In this document: one piece after another, positions 27,102 through 40,000 of the stretch
Position numbering within the stretch: position 1 is the first letter of the stretch
Layout: each line of letters starts with the position of its first letter
Assembly (NCBI RefSeq): GCF_042646205.1
Contig: NZ_JBHRTF010000004.1
Coordinates: forward strand, 744,001 to 808,000
From: Cellvibrio fontiphilus_A
GTDB lineage: Bacteria; Pseudomonadota; Gammaproteobacteria; Pseudomonadales; Cellvibrionaceae
Reading direction: 5' to 3'
Length of the DNA: 64,000 nt
Notes under the pieces: model-generated
The model's input: only the letters and a program-made list of their open reading frames with translations
Database searches by the model: none
What the model was told of the DNA's origin: nothing
Made by a program: the position numbers and the translations under genes

Positions 27102-28031
27102 ATGAATAAGAAAGCGTTAAAAAAGTCACTAATTAATCTAATTAGGTGTATAGGAATTGTAGTTTTTGCTGGTGATTTGCAGGCGGCGAGTTTTGATTGT
27201 GAGAAGGCGACTAGATCCATTGAAAAGTTGATTTGTTCTGACCCCGCAATCTCCCAGCTAGATACCGAATTGGGTATGGCTTATAAGGCGGCAATGAAAA
27301 AAACAGAGGATAAAGACGTGCTCAAATACCAGCAAAGAACTTGGCTCAAATCCCATCTAAATCTCTGTAAAGATAGTGCATGTTTAACAAGTGTTTATGC
27401 TCAGCGAATTGAACAGCTAAATTCAATTAACCCTTCACTCCTAGCTTCGTCTTCAATAGCTAATAAGAAACGTTTTACCTTGGAACGAGGTAAGCAATTT
27501 CAGTTGTGCCGCGATTTTCTTGAGTTAATGAACCGTGTACCAAAAAAAGAAGATCCTAATTGTGGTTTGGACTATCCGTTTGACGATATCGCGAAAAAAA
27601 AAGGATTTAAAGAGATTGACTGGCAAGAGGTCGCTCTTGATAAGTACCTAAATGTTTTAAAAAATCACTATGTTTACGATAAAAAAGATATGACAGATGA
27701 GGATGTAAAAAAAAATGAACATCTTTTCAATAAATATATTCAAAATTCGGCGACCCGCTTGTGGATCGCTCACTTCGATGCAAATGGCGATCAAAACATG
27801 GATACGGTTTTTAAGGTTATGTATAGAAATTGTATCGCTGAATCTGGATCAACTTTCTTGGTAAGAAATGATGGGGTTTTAGATGAAAAAGCCTATCTGA
27901 GGAAACTCTCAAATGAGTTTTTTATGTACCAGGGTTTGACATACGTAACTGCTTCAGATTTTGTAGGTGAATGGGTTGGTCGAGATACCTACGGGTACCT
28001 TAAAGGGTTGTGTCAAGTTAAAGAAAATTAA
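27102..28031 (+). CDS. LprI-like periplasmic protein, putative immunity
   Basis: 309 residues with AGGAAA six bases before the ATG. An N-terminal signal (residues 1-30, ending LQA-AS) precedes an LprI-type domain (PF07007, about 30-110) with the usual SFDCEKATRSIEKLIC start, LDTELGMAYKAA and paired cysteines. Mycobacterial LprI inhibits lysozyme, and the domain is common in proteobacterial periplasmic proteins. The ~190-residue C-terminal part is unrecognised, but FDANGDQNMD (about 225-234) looks like a calcium-binding D-x-N-x-D loop. It ends 26 bp before the giant RTX gene, whose N-terminus looks like lysozyme. I infer a protective partner in the periplasm. The gene is AT-rich relative to its flanks. 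Confidence 0.65.
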   Translation: MNKKALKKSLINLIRCIGIVVFAGDLQAASFDCEKATRSIEKLICSDPAISQLDTELGMAYKAAMKKTEDKDVLKYQQRTWLKSHLNLCKDSACLTSVYAQRIEQLNSINPSLLASSSIANKKRFTLERGKQFQLCRDFLELMNRVPKKEDPNCGLDYPFDDIAKKKGFKEIDWQEVALDKYLNVLKNHYVYDKKDMTDEDVKKNEHLFNKYIQNSATRLWIAHFDANGDQNMDTVFKVMYRNCIAESGSTFLVRNDGVLDEKAYLRKLSNEFFMYQGLTYVTASDFVGEWVGRDTYGYLKGLCQVKEN

Positions 28032-28057
28032 CAGTAGCATTTATAAGGAGAATTATC

Positions 28058-31000
28058 ATGACATTCGGAACGCTGAAAACCTTATCTGAACAGGAATATC
28101 TGGGGCTTCGCTATGAATTTCTTAAAGAAGTTGAAGAGGGTGGCGAAGAAAATTTAGAGCTATATCCAGATACCAAAAGCTTAGTATCAACGGGAGTCGG
28201 TTTTAATTTAACTGTTTATGAAAATATTAAGATTATCTTGCAAGAAGGCTTTGATTTAACAGAAAAAAGTGGGAGTAGTACCTATAAAGAAGGAAAAACG
28301 GAAGATGGCCTAATAAAAGCTATTCTGTTGGTTACTTCGGGAACGCATTCAAAATCTGAAATGCCAACCATTCAGACTAAATTGAATGCCTTGATGGAGG
28401 AGTACACTACCACTAAAACAGAATTTAAATTCGAAGCTATTGGCGCTAAAACCGCAAAAGATAAAATAAAAGAAGTTTTTAATCAAATAACCAAAGCAAT
28501 GGAGAGTGAGATTAATTCATTTTTATCTAAAAATGGATATGACGATGGAACAGTAGACAACGAATATGGCATCACCAATATGACCTACTCATTGGAGCGA
28601 TTAGCGCTGTTATCCCTAGCTTATGGCGGCCCAGCTAAAATGCTTGGTAACGGCTTAGGTGGTGCTATTAAAGATGACAACCGTGTTCGGGCTTGGTTTG
28701 AAATACGTTATGCCTCGAATGGTGGCGATGGATCGTCTGGGCATGCCAAACGCCGTTATATGGAATCTGAAATGTTTGGTTTATATCCCTCCTCGGTTAA
28801 TTTTTTGAATCCGCAAGGAGAGGCTCAATTTGCTGCTTATGCCGCATCGATAATCGCTCATTTTGAAGCAGATGCTTATCCAGCAAATGCTCTTAAAAAC
28901 AATCTGCTTCATATGATTGATTATGAAAAAAAGTGGGGTTATATGATTGAGGAGGCGCAGGCTAATATCAACAATATTTCTGGCTTGTCTTTATTGATAA
29001 AACCATGGGGGGAATTATTTAAGCCAATAGCCTCTTATTTAATAAACCATTACATAAAAGACGAAATTTTTAAAATTGACAGCACTAACTATTTTTTTGA
29101 TGGCCAAGTAAATATTGGGTTGGATGTGGATGGGGTAATAAAGTCTCTTGATGCTAGTGCCTCCAGTCAGGATAAAAATGATTTATTAATTGCAGCTGAT
29201 GATGAAATTAAAAATACACTCGATGGCGGAAAAGGCGATGACTTTTTAATTGGTGCAGCCAAAGATGATGTATTAAAAGGTGGCGATGATAATGATGTAT
29301 TGGTAGGTAAAGGTGGTGCGGATAAATTAACTGGTGGGAAAGGGAATGACCTTCTCATCGGCGGCACCGGCAACGATACCTACATTTTCGAAGGTAACTT
29401 CGGCACCGACATAATCAAAGACTCCGACGGCAGTGGCTCCATTTCAATCGCAGGGTTCTCCAACAGCTTTACCTCCGTACAAGGCTCCGACATTATCTTC
29501 CGCGATGCAGCCAGTAAATTTGAAGCGATAAAAATCAATAACGGCAGTTCAACGGATTTACTCATTACTTCGCTTACTGATACAACTACCGGCAATGTGT
29601 TAATTAAAAACTGGAATCCCGGTAACCTTGGTATTTCATTAACGGTTGCTGCCAGCACGCCGCCCGCAGGTAGTGCGGGTACGGTTAAGGGTGATGGTGG
29701 CAACAACGCAATCACTCTCGATAACTTGCGCGATGACAATCCCAATCTCGATATTGGCACCTTTAGTGCGCTTTATGCTGATGGCGATGCCGGTAACGAC
29801 ATCATCATGGGCATGCTGCAAGGCAATGACACCTTATTGGGGGGCGCAGGTGACGATATTATTTCGGGCGGATTTACTACCACTCTAGGCTCTAACGCTT
29901 CCAGTACTTTTCAATCCGTTGCTGCTGTACCTGGTGCAGACAGCATTGATGGCGGTGCAGGTAATGATTTTATTTTTGCATCGGCAGGTGGTTCCATTGC
30001 GCACGGCGGTAGCGACAACGATATCCTGGTCTCTACCGGTCCGGCGTATTTCCAGTTTAACAACCTCAAAGAAATATTGGCGGATGAAAGCCGGGGTATT
30101 GCTGGCCATCGCGCTATTAAACGTGATGAAGTTTATGCTGATGCCATCGCCCGCATGAATTTCGGTGTTGTAAAAAATGGGCTGAGTTATCAGCTCAGTA
30201 ACAGTTACTTTAAAGATTTCACCAACAGCTACGCCGAATACAATTCGGTGATTGAAAATGTAAAATTTATTGGCAGGAGTGGCAGCACTGCCAGTAACCA
30301 CAGTAATGGTGATGTGAGTTATGGTTTTGCAGGCAGTTATACGCTGACTTATGACTATTCTAATGACGGGGAGTTAAAACCTTTACCTACCGATAACCCA
30401 TCACCCGCTTCGCTCGCTATTTCTACCTTTGCTCCCGGCGCTGGAAAAACCCTTGAAGACTTTGCCAATGTAAAAGGCGCGAATTTATTTGGTGATGCGG
30501 GAGATGATTATTTAAGCGGGGGAATCTACGCCGATTATTTATCGGGTGGTGACGACAAGGACACCGTATTTGCCGGAGCAGGTAATGACATTGTTGACGG
30601 TGGTGATGGTGACGATGAGCTTCATGGAGGTGAAGGGCGAGATATCATTATTGGAGGAGAAGGCGATGACATCCTCATCGGTGATGGTGGTAATGATTTG
30701 CTCATTGGAGGCGAAGGCCGTGATGGTTTTATCGGTGGTGAGGGTGACGATATTCTGGTCGGTGGTGTAGAAGACCAATACATGAGCGGTGGTGCGGGGA
30801 ACAATATTTATATCTTTGAAGATATTGTTTATGAAGAAGCTGATTTGTACGTTGCAAATAATAACCCAAATGCGAATGCACTTGGTTATGCCGCACTTGC
30901 ATCGCAAACTAATGCGCAAGCAACATCATCTACCGCACCATTGTTAACCATAGAAAGCACCGAAGGCAACAACACATTAGCCTTGGTGGGCGTTTCTTCT

Positions 31001-34000
31001 CTGGATCAAATTTCCCTGACTTCCCAGGACGACGATTTAATTCTACGTACCGGTAACGCAGCCATTTTTATTCGTGATGGGTTGAATGGTGCCGTGGATC
31101 ATTTTGCGATGGGCGATAGCGTAGATGAATTCAAGGAGTCTGCGACCTCCGCAAAATCCATCACCATGGATGATGTCATGCTTGCCAGATTAAGTACGGA
31201 AGTCACCCGCACTGCTCAAACTGCTGGCACGCAATTAGCGGGTGGTTTATTAAATGACACTCTTTTTGCTCATGCTGGCGGTTCTACCCTGATTGGCGGC
31301 CGAAGCGATGATATTCTCCACGGAGATTCGGGTGATGATGTGTATGTTATTCGTGCCGGTGACGGAGTTGATAGCATCACCGAACAAGGTGGTAATAACA
31401 CCATAAGGCTAACGGATGGCATCACCGCTGATCAATTGGATTTGCTGCGTACCAATGGCAATTTATTACTGATACTGTCAGGTGCTCAATCGGTGGTTGT
31501 TAATGACATGTTTGATGCCATCACTGGTGATTTGATTAATGACAGAGCAGTCCATCGAATTGAATTTAGCAATGGCGAGGTATGGGATTTAACACGGTTA
31601 CTACAAGAGTCTGCAAAAGGCGCGACGCTTGTGGGGGGCGATCACAATGATTTCCTCATCGGTTATGAAAGTGATGATACCCTCACCGGCGGCAAAGGTA
31701 ATGACATATTACGCGGCGACAAAGGCGATGATCATTATTATTTTGCTATTGGCGATGGTGCCGACCAGATTGACGATAGCAATGGTAGCGACCATGTCTA
31801 TTTTGCTGAGGGCATCAGCGAAGTACAAGTCAGCCTACGGAAAGACACCAGCAATAATCTCATCATCCGCATTAATAATAATGACAGCATCACTGTACTC
31901 AATGCATTCAATACAGCTGGTGAATTAATCGGGCAGGCAATCGAAAATATACATTTCAATGACACCTCAGTGTGGGATCTTGCGCGAATTCAAACCGAGT
32001 TGGCGAAAGACCAGTTGCATATTTTTACGGGCACAACAGGTGATGATCTATTGGTGGGTGATAACGCCAACCAAACCTTTATTGGTAATCAAGGCGATGA
32101 TCAGCTAAATGGTGGTAGTGCGAACGATGTTTATCAATACGCATTAGGCCATGGAAACGATGTTATCACTGACATCAATGGTAATGATCGCTTGGAGTTA
32201 CTGGCAGGAATAAATGAAAGTGAAGTAGTCGCGCGTCGCGATGGCGATGATTTAGTTATCACCATGAAAGATGGTGGTTCAATCACTATACAAAATACAT
32301 TCGGTGCAGAAGCTGCGAATGTGGTTGATCCTGTCATTACGACGTTGATTCAACAACTGCAAAGCCATTGGATGTCGCAGGCTGAAATAATGATTGAACA
32401 GCACTACGGCTTAACGGGCAGTGGCGATATTACGTTGGGTTTTGAAGATGGATTAGAAGGAGCAGAAGCTGCCCACGTTGAAGCGACCTATTCTGGGTCC
32501 GATGGAACGGGCACCAATCTGAAGTTAGTGATAGACCTCAGTGATTTTAGCAATATTCCTAATGGTGCAGCGCCACTTTATCTAGACCGCATAATTGCGC
32601 ACGAAATGGTACATGCAGTCATGGCGCGCAACATGAATAACTCTCAATTGCCTGGTTGGTTTAATGAAGGTACTGCTGAATTTATTCATGGTGCGGATGA
32701 GAGGGTAAAAGGCGACGCTAGTATTATTGGCTTGGAGAGTAATTTTAATCAGTTGTTTAAAACAACAGTTGGCTCACCTTCTACTTCAGCTGGTTATTCT
32801 GTCAGTTACATTGCGGTCAAATTATTGGATAGAGAAATTCGCAATCATGGCGGCGCTGGTATTAAAGAAGTATTCGATCAGTTAAAAACAGGAAAAACAC
32901 TCGATCAAGCCCTTATTGCTGTGAGTACTGCGCATAATGGTTTGGCAGAATTTTGGAACAACCTATCCACCTTTGAAACACATTTTAAAGCGGTGGGTTT
33001 TGCTCAATACACCCAATTGCTTAATTTAGATAATCTTGACACCGGATCGATAGCGGGTTCTGATTATGGAAATGCTTCGCTGAATGCTAGTTCGGTTATT
33101 TCTGACGCTATCAGCGGCCCGTCACATAATTTCAATCTGATTGTTCCCGATCAATATATTTCTACACCGGAAATTGATGGTTTATTGGAATCCATTAAAT
33201 TTAGCGCAGGAGGTGAGTGGGATTTTCCTCGTATCACTCAGGAAGTGCTTAAACCAACAAATGGCGATGATGTTATTCATGCCTTTGATAGCGATGATGT
33301 ATTCAGCGGTGCTAAAGGCAATGATCAATTATTTGGTTATGCAGGAAATGATGTATACCGGTACGCGCTAGGCGACGGAAATGATGTGATTGTTGATAGT
33401 GCTGGCACCGATCAGATTGAATTTGGTGTGGGTATTCTTGAAGCGGATATTAAGTTGAGGCGCGATCTGGAAAATAATCTGGTCATTACGCTGCAAGATA
33501 ATTCAACTATTACAGTAAAGGGCGCGTTTGACGCTTCGGGTGCATTAAATGTAGCGGCTGTTGAATCCATTAAGTTCATGAGCGGTAACGAATGGAATGG
33601 TGACAAAATAAGGGAAGAAGTAAATAAAATACATGCCTCCATAATTAATGGTACGAGCGGTAGCGACACACTGCTAGGTACTAATGCGAACGATATAATC
33701 GTTGGCGCCCAAGGCGATGATTATCTTCAAGGGAAAAAGGGTGATGATCGCTACGTCTATAACCTCGGTGATGGTAATGATCAGATTACGGATGAGTCTG
33801 GTATTGATGAAATAACGTTTGGTGAAGGTATTTCACCCGAGGATATTTCCTTGTATCGCCAAGGTTGGTATGGCTTGAGAATTGTATTGAAAGAAGGAGG
33901 TACAATTTTAATCAATAATATGTTTAGTTCTTCTGATGATACAGGTACCAATGCGATTGAAGGTATTCGATTCTTCAATGATGAAGTTTGGGATTTGGCA

Positions 34001-37000
34001 CAAATTAAAGCCAAAATAATACAAGATAGTATTACCGAAGGTAATGACATTGTTGATGGGTTTTCCTCCAATGATGTTATTGATGGTGGTGGAGGTTTTG
34101 ACCAGCTTCGCGGTAAAGGTGGCAATGATCGTTACATCTTTAATCGCGGCGACGGCGTAGATATTATTACTGATACCGGCGGTAATGACACCTTGGTATT
34201 TGGCTCCGGCATTGCTCCTACAGATGTAGCTGTGCACCAAAGCAATGGTAATTTTTATTTCATTCTTAACAATGGTGAAATGGTACAGATAACCGGTGAA
34301 CTTATTGATGGCACTCCCAATGAAAACCGATTAATTGAACGTGTAGAATTCGCAGGTGAAGTCGTCTGGGAAAAAACCATTATCCAGCAAAAAATAATTG
34401 AAACTCTGGCAAATCCGAATTTTTTGATGGGAAGGGATACCTGGGACCATTTGTATGCAGGAAGTAATAATTCAGTACTAAATGGTTTGGGTGGAAATGA
34501 TCAAATTTATGGAGGCGATGGAAATGATACCTTGACCGGAGGTGGTGGGTTAAATTTCCTTGACGGTGGTAAGGGTGATGACACTTATTTAATTTCTGAA
34601 CAGCCAGCCATTAACTTTATTGAAAACTTCCGTGATGGCTTTGATCGTATCCTTTTTGCGGAAGGGATCACTCCTGAGGATATTTCAGTTAAATTAATCC
34701 CTGGGCGTCAGGAGGGTTACTTGCAAAACGGTTTGTTATGGGTTTATTCCATATCACAAGCCAATGATTGGAATTTTGAAATAAAAGTTGGCGATACTGT
34801 TGTTTATCTCGATAGCTTATTAACCAGTGGCTCTGTGTTTGGAGCGGAAGTTAAAGAGCCATGGTTGCCATTAGGTGAAATTAATTTTTTTAATGGCACT
34901 CAATGGACTGTAAATGATTTGCTACAACAAGCTGTTAAGGGCACTACAGCGGATGACTACATAACAGGTTCCGGTAACGGTGATGTTATTAATGGTTCGG
35001 AGGGTAATGATGTCATTCATGCGAAGGCCGGAGCAGATATCCTTGATGGGGGTGAAGGCGATGACACCTTGACCGGCGGTTATGGTAAAGATGTTTTAAT
35101 TGGCGGTAAGGGTAATGATCTTCTTCTTGGTGATAACACATACAAGGAAATCAGTAATTTTCACGAACAGATTGATGATGTTTACCGTTTTAATCGCGGT
35201 GATGGTAATGACACTATTCAAGAATATTTCGGGCGGGACATCATTGAATTTGGTGCAGGCATTAACAAAGAACAGGTTGTTCTTTCAACTGTTGGTGATG
35301 ATACCGTTGTTTCATTCCTTGATTCCACTGACACAATTACCATCAAAAACGGCGCTCTGCCTGAAACACAGTTCTACACCGGTGGAAAAATTGAAATATT
35401 CAAGTTTGTTAACGGAGATGTTTTAAATTTTGATCCAAAAATGAATCCTGTTTTTCGTGAAGGGACTGCAAGCTCGGACACGCTCGTGGGTGGACTCGGT
35501 AATGATACCTTCATTGGCCATGAAGGTTATGATGAATTAAAAGGTGATTTAGGAGATGATGAATATCGCTACAATCTCGGTGATGGATTTGATTACATTG
35601 ATGAGGCTGGTGGGGTCGATAAGGTTGTGTTCGGCTCTGAAATCACTGCTGATATGGTTCAAATTAAAAAAAGCGGTTTTACATTTGATATCTATGTAAA
35701 CAATCAAAAAGCGTTGTCTTTTGGCTATGGTCCATGGACAGATAGTCGCACTTTAGAAGGGAATCCAGATTCTTTAGTTGAATCACTGGTGTTTGCTAAT
35801 GGAGATGTTTGGGATTTGCAAATGATGATTGCCAAGTCTCTTACCTACACTGCTGGTGATGACGTTTTGTCCGGAACTGCTAATAATGATTTGATTAGTG
35901 GTGGTGATGGAAATGATGTGATTCAGGCTGGTGCCGGTAATGACACGCTTATTGGTGGCAAAGGTAATGATGGTTTATGGGGTAGTCTTGGTGATGATGT
36001 TTATCAGTTTGATCTCGCCGAGGGCATAGATAGTATATTTGAGCATGGTGGTAACGATACCATTCGATTCGGCTCCGGCATACTTTCAACGGATATCAGT
36101 GTTCAGCGTACTGAAACTGATTTGATTCTCAGCGTAAAAAATGCAAACCCTATTACCCTATCTAGATTTTTTAATTTCGACGTTAATCGTGCAGTTAATG
36201 AATCATCTGCTATTGAGAATATTATTTTTGCTAATGGGGAGGCATGGTCACGGGAACAATTACTTGCCAAATTGGCGACTGTAGGCACTTCAAGTGCAAA
36301 TATCCTATACGGATTAGATGCTCCAGAATTAATTGATGCTAAAGAAGGAAATGATAGTCTTTCTGCTGGCGGCGGCAACGATACTTTAATTGGAGGTTCC
36401 GGAAACGATACTCTGCATGGGGAATCTGGAGATGATCTATTGCAAGGAGGTGATGGCGCCGATTGGTTGTACGATGCATACGGAAGTAATATTTATGTAG
36501 GAGGGAAAGGCAACGATTTTATTTCATTATCTTATTCTGCCATACAGCAATTCGCTGAACCGAGCACGATACGTTTTGGTTTGGGTGACGGTATTGATGA
36601 AATACACACTCCAACTTCGAACCCTGTAACTATTGAGTTGGGTGCGGGTATTACGCCGGATATGTTGGCTTTTAAATCGTACTTTGTTGATAAGAGCGGT
36701 GGCTCATGGATGGCTACTAATGAAAATCGTGTCGACTTGTTAATACTTGGAACATCCGATCGAATCAATAAACTGCTGAATAACGGAACTGCTTATACAC
36801 TTAAATTTTCTGATGATACAATTTGGACTGCCGCTCAACTTAATGATGCGGCTAAAAAATCAATGGCGATTTTATCTGAAAACAGAAATATTTTGACAGG
36901 TAATGCGCGTCCAAATTCCAAGATATACATTTCCTACTTAAATCAAAATAATTCAGTAACCGAGTATCCGGTAATTCAAACTGATGCTAGTGGTTATTAT

Positions 37001-40000
37001 GAATTTGATTTCGGATTTGGCATTAAAGATGTAAGTCGAATTATTATCTCTAGTAAAGATGCTAATGGATATACCTTACCAATAACGGCGTTTGGTCCGG
37101 CTACTGATACCAGTACGCCACCTGCACCTATAGCAGAGTTGGACGCAAGCGGTTATGTGATAACGGGGTTTGCTCGACCAGGAGCTTATGTTTCAGTATC
37201 CACTCCTAACCGCCATGTCGGCGCGATGTATTCTGATTTAATCACGGGTGCATTCACTATTGTTGCACCTACCCGTTTAAACAATGGTGAAAATATCTCG
37301 GTTGTCGCAAGAGTTAATGCATTAATAGAATCCGTACCAACAGTGATCACCGCTCCTGATCTTGTCTCTCCACTTACCCCATCTGGAGTGTTTGATAACC
37401 TGGGCAACAGTCTGTCAGGCAGTGCAGAAAAAGGTGCGATGGTTTCCATTACGACTCTATCCGGTAATGTGTTGGGTTCTTCGGTGGCCAATGCCGAAAC
37501 AGGTGCTTTTGCTATCGGTTTCGCGCAACCCGTTGCGAATGGAGAATTAATACAAATGGTTGCGCGTGATACGGCTGGAAATTATTCCTCTCGTTATGTT
37601 CGTGCACCAGATCTTACTGCACCAACTGCCATATATGCATCTATAGATAAAACGAGAAGAATTATTAAGGGGTTTACCGAGCCTGGTGCAACTGTAGTGG
37701 TGCGAAATACTCAAGGTGGCCTGTTGCGCCAAGTATACGCATCAGCGATAGATGGTTCTTTTGAGGCAGCTTTAAGTACTGCACTTGCAGCCAATCAAAT
37801 GGTTAACTTAAAGGTAATTGATACATCAGGTAATGCGTCAACTACCTTCGTCGTTAGCGCTGGCATAAATGATGTGCCAGTACAGCCTCAGGTTACATTC
37901 GATGCCCAAGGAGATTCACTCTCAGGCGTTTCTTCCGAAGCTGGAATCATTATCGTAAGGGATAAAGATAGTGTAGAGCTGGCTCGCACTACAGTGTTAG
38001 CTGGCACATCGTTCAATATTGTTTTAGATAGCACCTATGTAAATCAGGAAATATTCAGCGTGTCCCTGCAAAATGCTGAAGGTCTCGAGTCAGCACCGAG
38101 CTATTTAATAGCCCCGGATAAGATCGCACCAGCTAAACCTATTGCGGCATTCGATAGATATAATTCTGAGATTTCAGGATTCGCAGAGCCTCAAAGCACG
38201 ATTCAGATTCTTGGAGATGGCAATAGTCTCATAGCTAGCGCGACTGCAAATAGTGTTGATGGTGCTTTTGTTATTCGCCCAAATATTGCAATCTCAGAAT
38301 CAACTCGCCTATCCGTTATCTCTATTGATCGAAATGGCAATGTTTCATCGACATTAGACTTGACTCCTAACGATCAATTTTCTCCTATTACTCCCACTGC
38401 CAGTTTCAATAATTTAGGAACCGAATTAAGTGGTACTGCTGAACCCGATACTTTAGTTTTTATAGAGAAGTCTATTTCTGGATTGAGCAATCAGCCAGTA
38501 GTTGGTTTCACGCGGGCAGACCTGAATGGTATTTGGTCGATTGAACTTGCGGAATCCATTATCGATGGCAGCGAAGTAAGAATTATTTCAGTGGACGCTG
38601 GCAATAATCGATCATACGTTTCTATTAGGTCTCCCGATCTTACAGCGCCTCTACCTGCTACTGCTCAGTTTGATAGCACCGGTAAGATAATCACTGGAAC
38701 AGCTGAATATACTGATACAGGAGGAAACGAGGTTATAGCGATGGATGGCACCAACACTATAGTTTTGGGCAGAACTACATTGGCGGGATATACCAGCACT
38801 TACAAAATCACTCTTGCAACAGAACTGAGTGGCAATGAGCGCGTCAATATTTTTGTTAAAGATCTTGCTGGGAATTTATCATATGCAACCGCCATCAATG
38901 CTCCCGATAAAACTGCCCCGGCTGCACCGACAGCCACAATTGATTCAACTCGTAAGATTATCAGTGGAGAATCTGAGGCTGGCGCCACTGTGCAAGTGAA
39001 AAATACTTCTGGGGCGGTGCTTGGCAGTATTGTAGCCGATGCAATTACTGGGGCTTACAGCATTACACTAGAAACTGTATTGGCTGTTAACCAAACAGTA
39101 AATGTCACAGCAAAAGACTTGGCTGGAAATATTTCACCCCCTAAGACGGTAATTGCAACAGGCACAGCAGATAACAGCCCACCGGCAATTCCATCAGCCA
39201 CTTTTGATTCTACTGGAACAATCGTAAGTGGTAATGCTGAAGCAGGCAGTGTTGTTGTGGTTAAAAATGCTAGCAACACCAGTATTCTAGGTACAGTTAC
39301 TGCTCATCCAACATCTGGGGCTTACTCGATAACACTGGTGCCTGCCTTAATCAATAAAGAAACCGTCAACATCACTGCTACAGATGCCGCTGGTAACGTA
39401 TCCGCTGCGCGTGCACTTGTTGCCCCTGATGGAGCAGTTCCTGATCCTACAGCCATTATTATTCAGGCAGAGAACTATACCTCCATGAGCGGTGTTCAAA
39501 AAGAAAACACCAGCGATATCGGTGGTGGTCAGAATGCGGGGTACATCGATGCAGGCGATTGGATGGCTTACAACAATGCCGCCTTTAACGTACCGGCAGA
39601 GGGTCGTTATCGAGTGACGTATCGGGTTGCAAGCCTTAATGGCGGCGGGCAACTAACGTTAAAAGAGTTGAGTACCGATGCTGCGCTGGGTTCAATCACG
39701 GTTCCTAAAACATCGGGCTGGCAAACCTGGGTCGATGTCACTCAAGAGATTACATTGAGTGGCGGCGAACATAATTTCAAACTAGCGGCGGATATTGGTG
39801 GCTTTAATGTTAACTGGTTTAAGTTGGAACTATTAGAACCCATAGTGCAAGACACAACACCACCAGCACAACCTACAGCGGTATTTGATTCAGCTGGAAG
39901 AGTGATTAGCGGTATTGCCGAAGCAGGCAGCGTGGTTGTCGTTAAAGATGCAAGCAACACCAATACATTGGGCACCGTTACCGCTAATACATCAACCGGT

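Noticed and set aside
29219..36490. Repetitive GGTGATG-rich DNA that could suggest a CRISPR array or satellite
   Set aside because: The repeats are in frame, encode RTX nonapeptides and lack constant repeat/spacer lengths.
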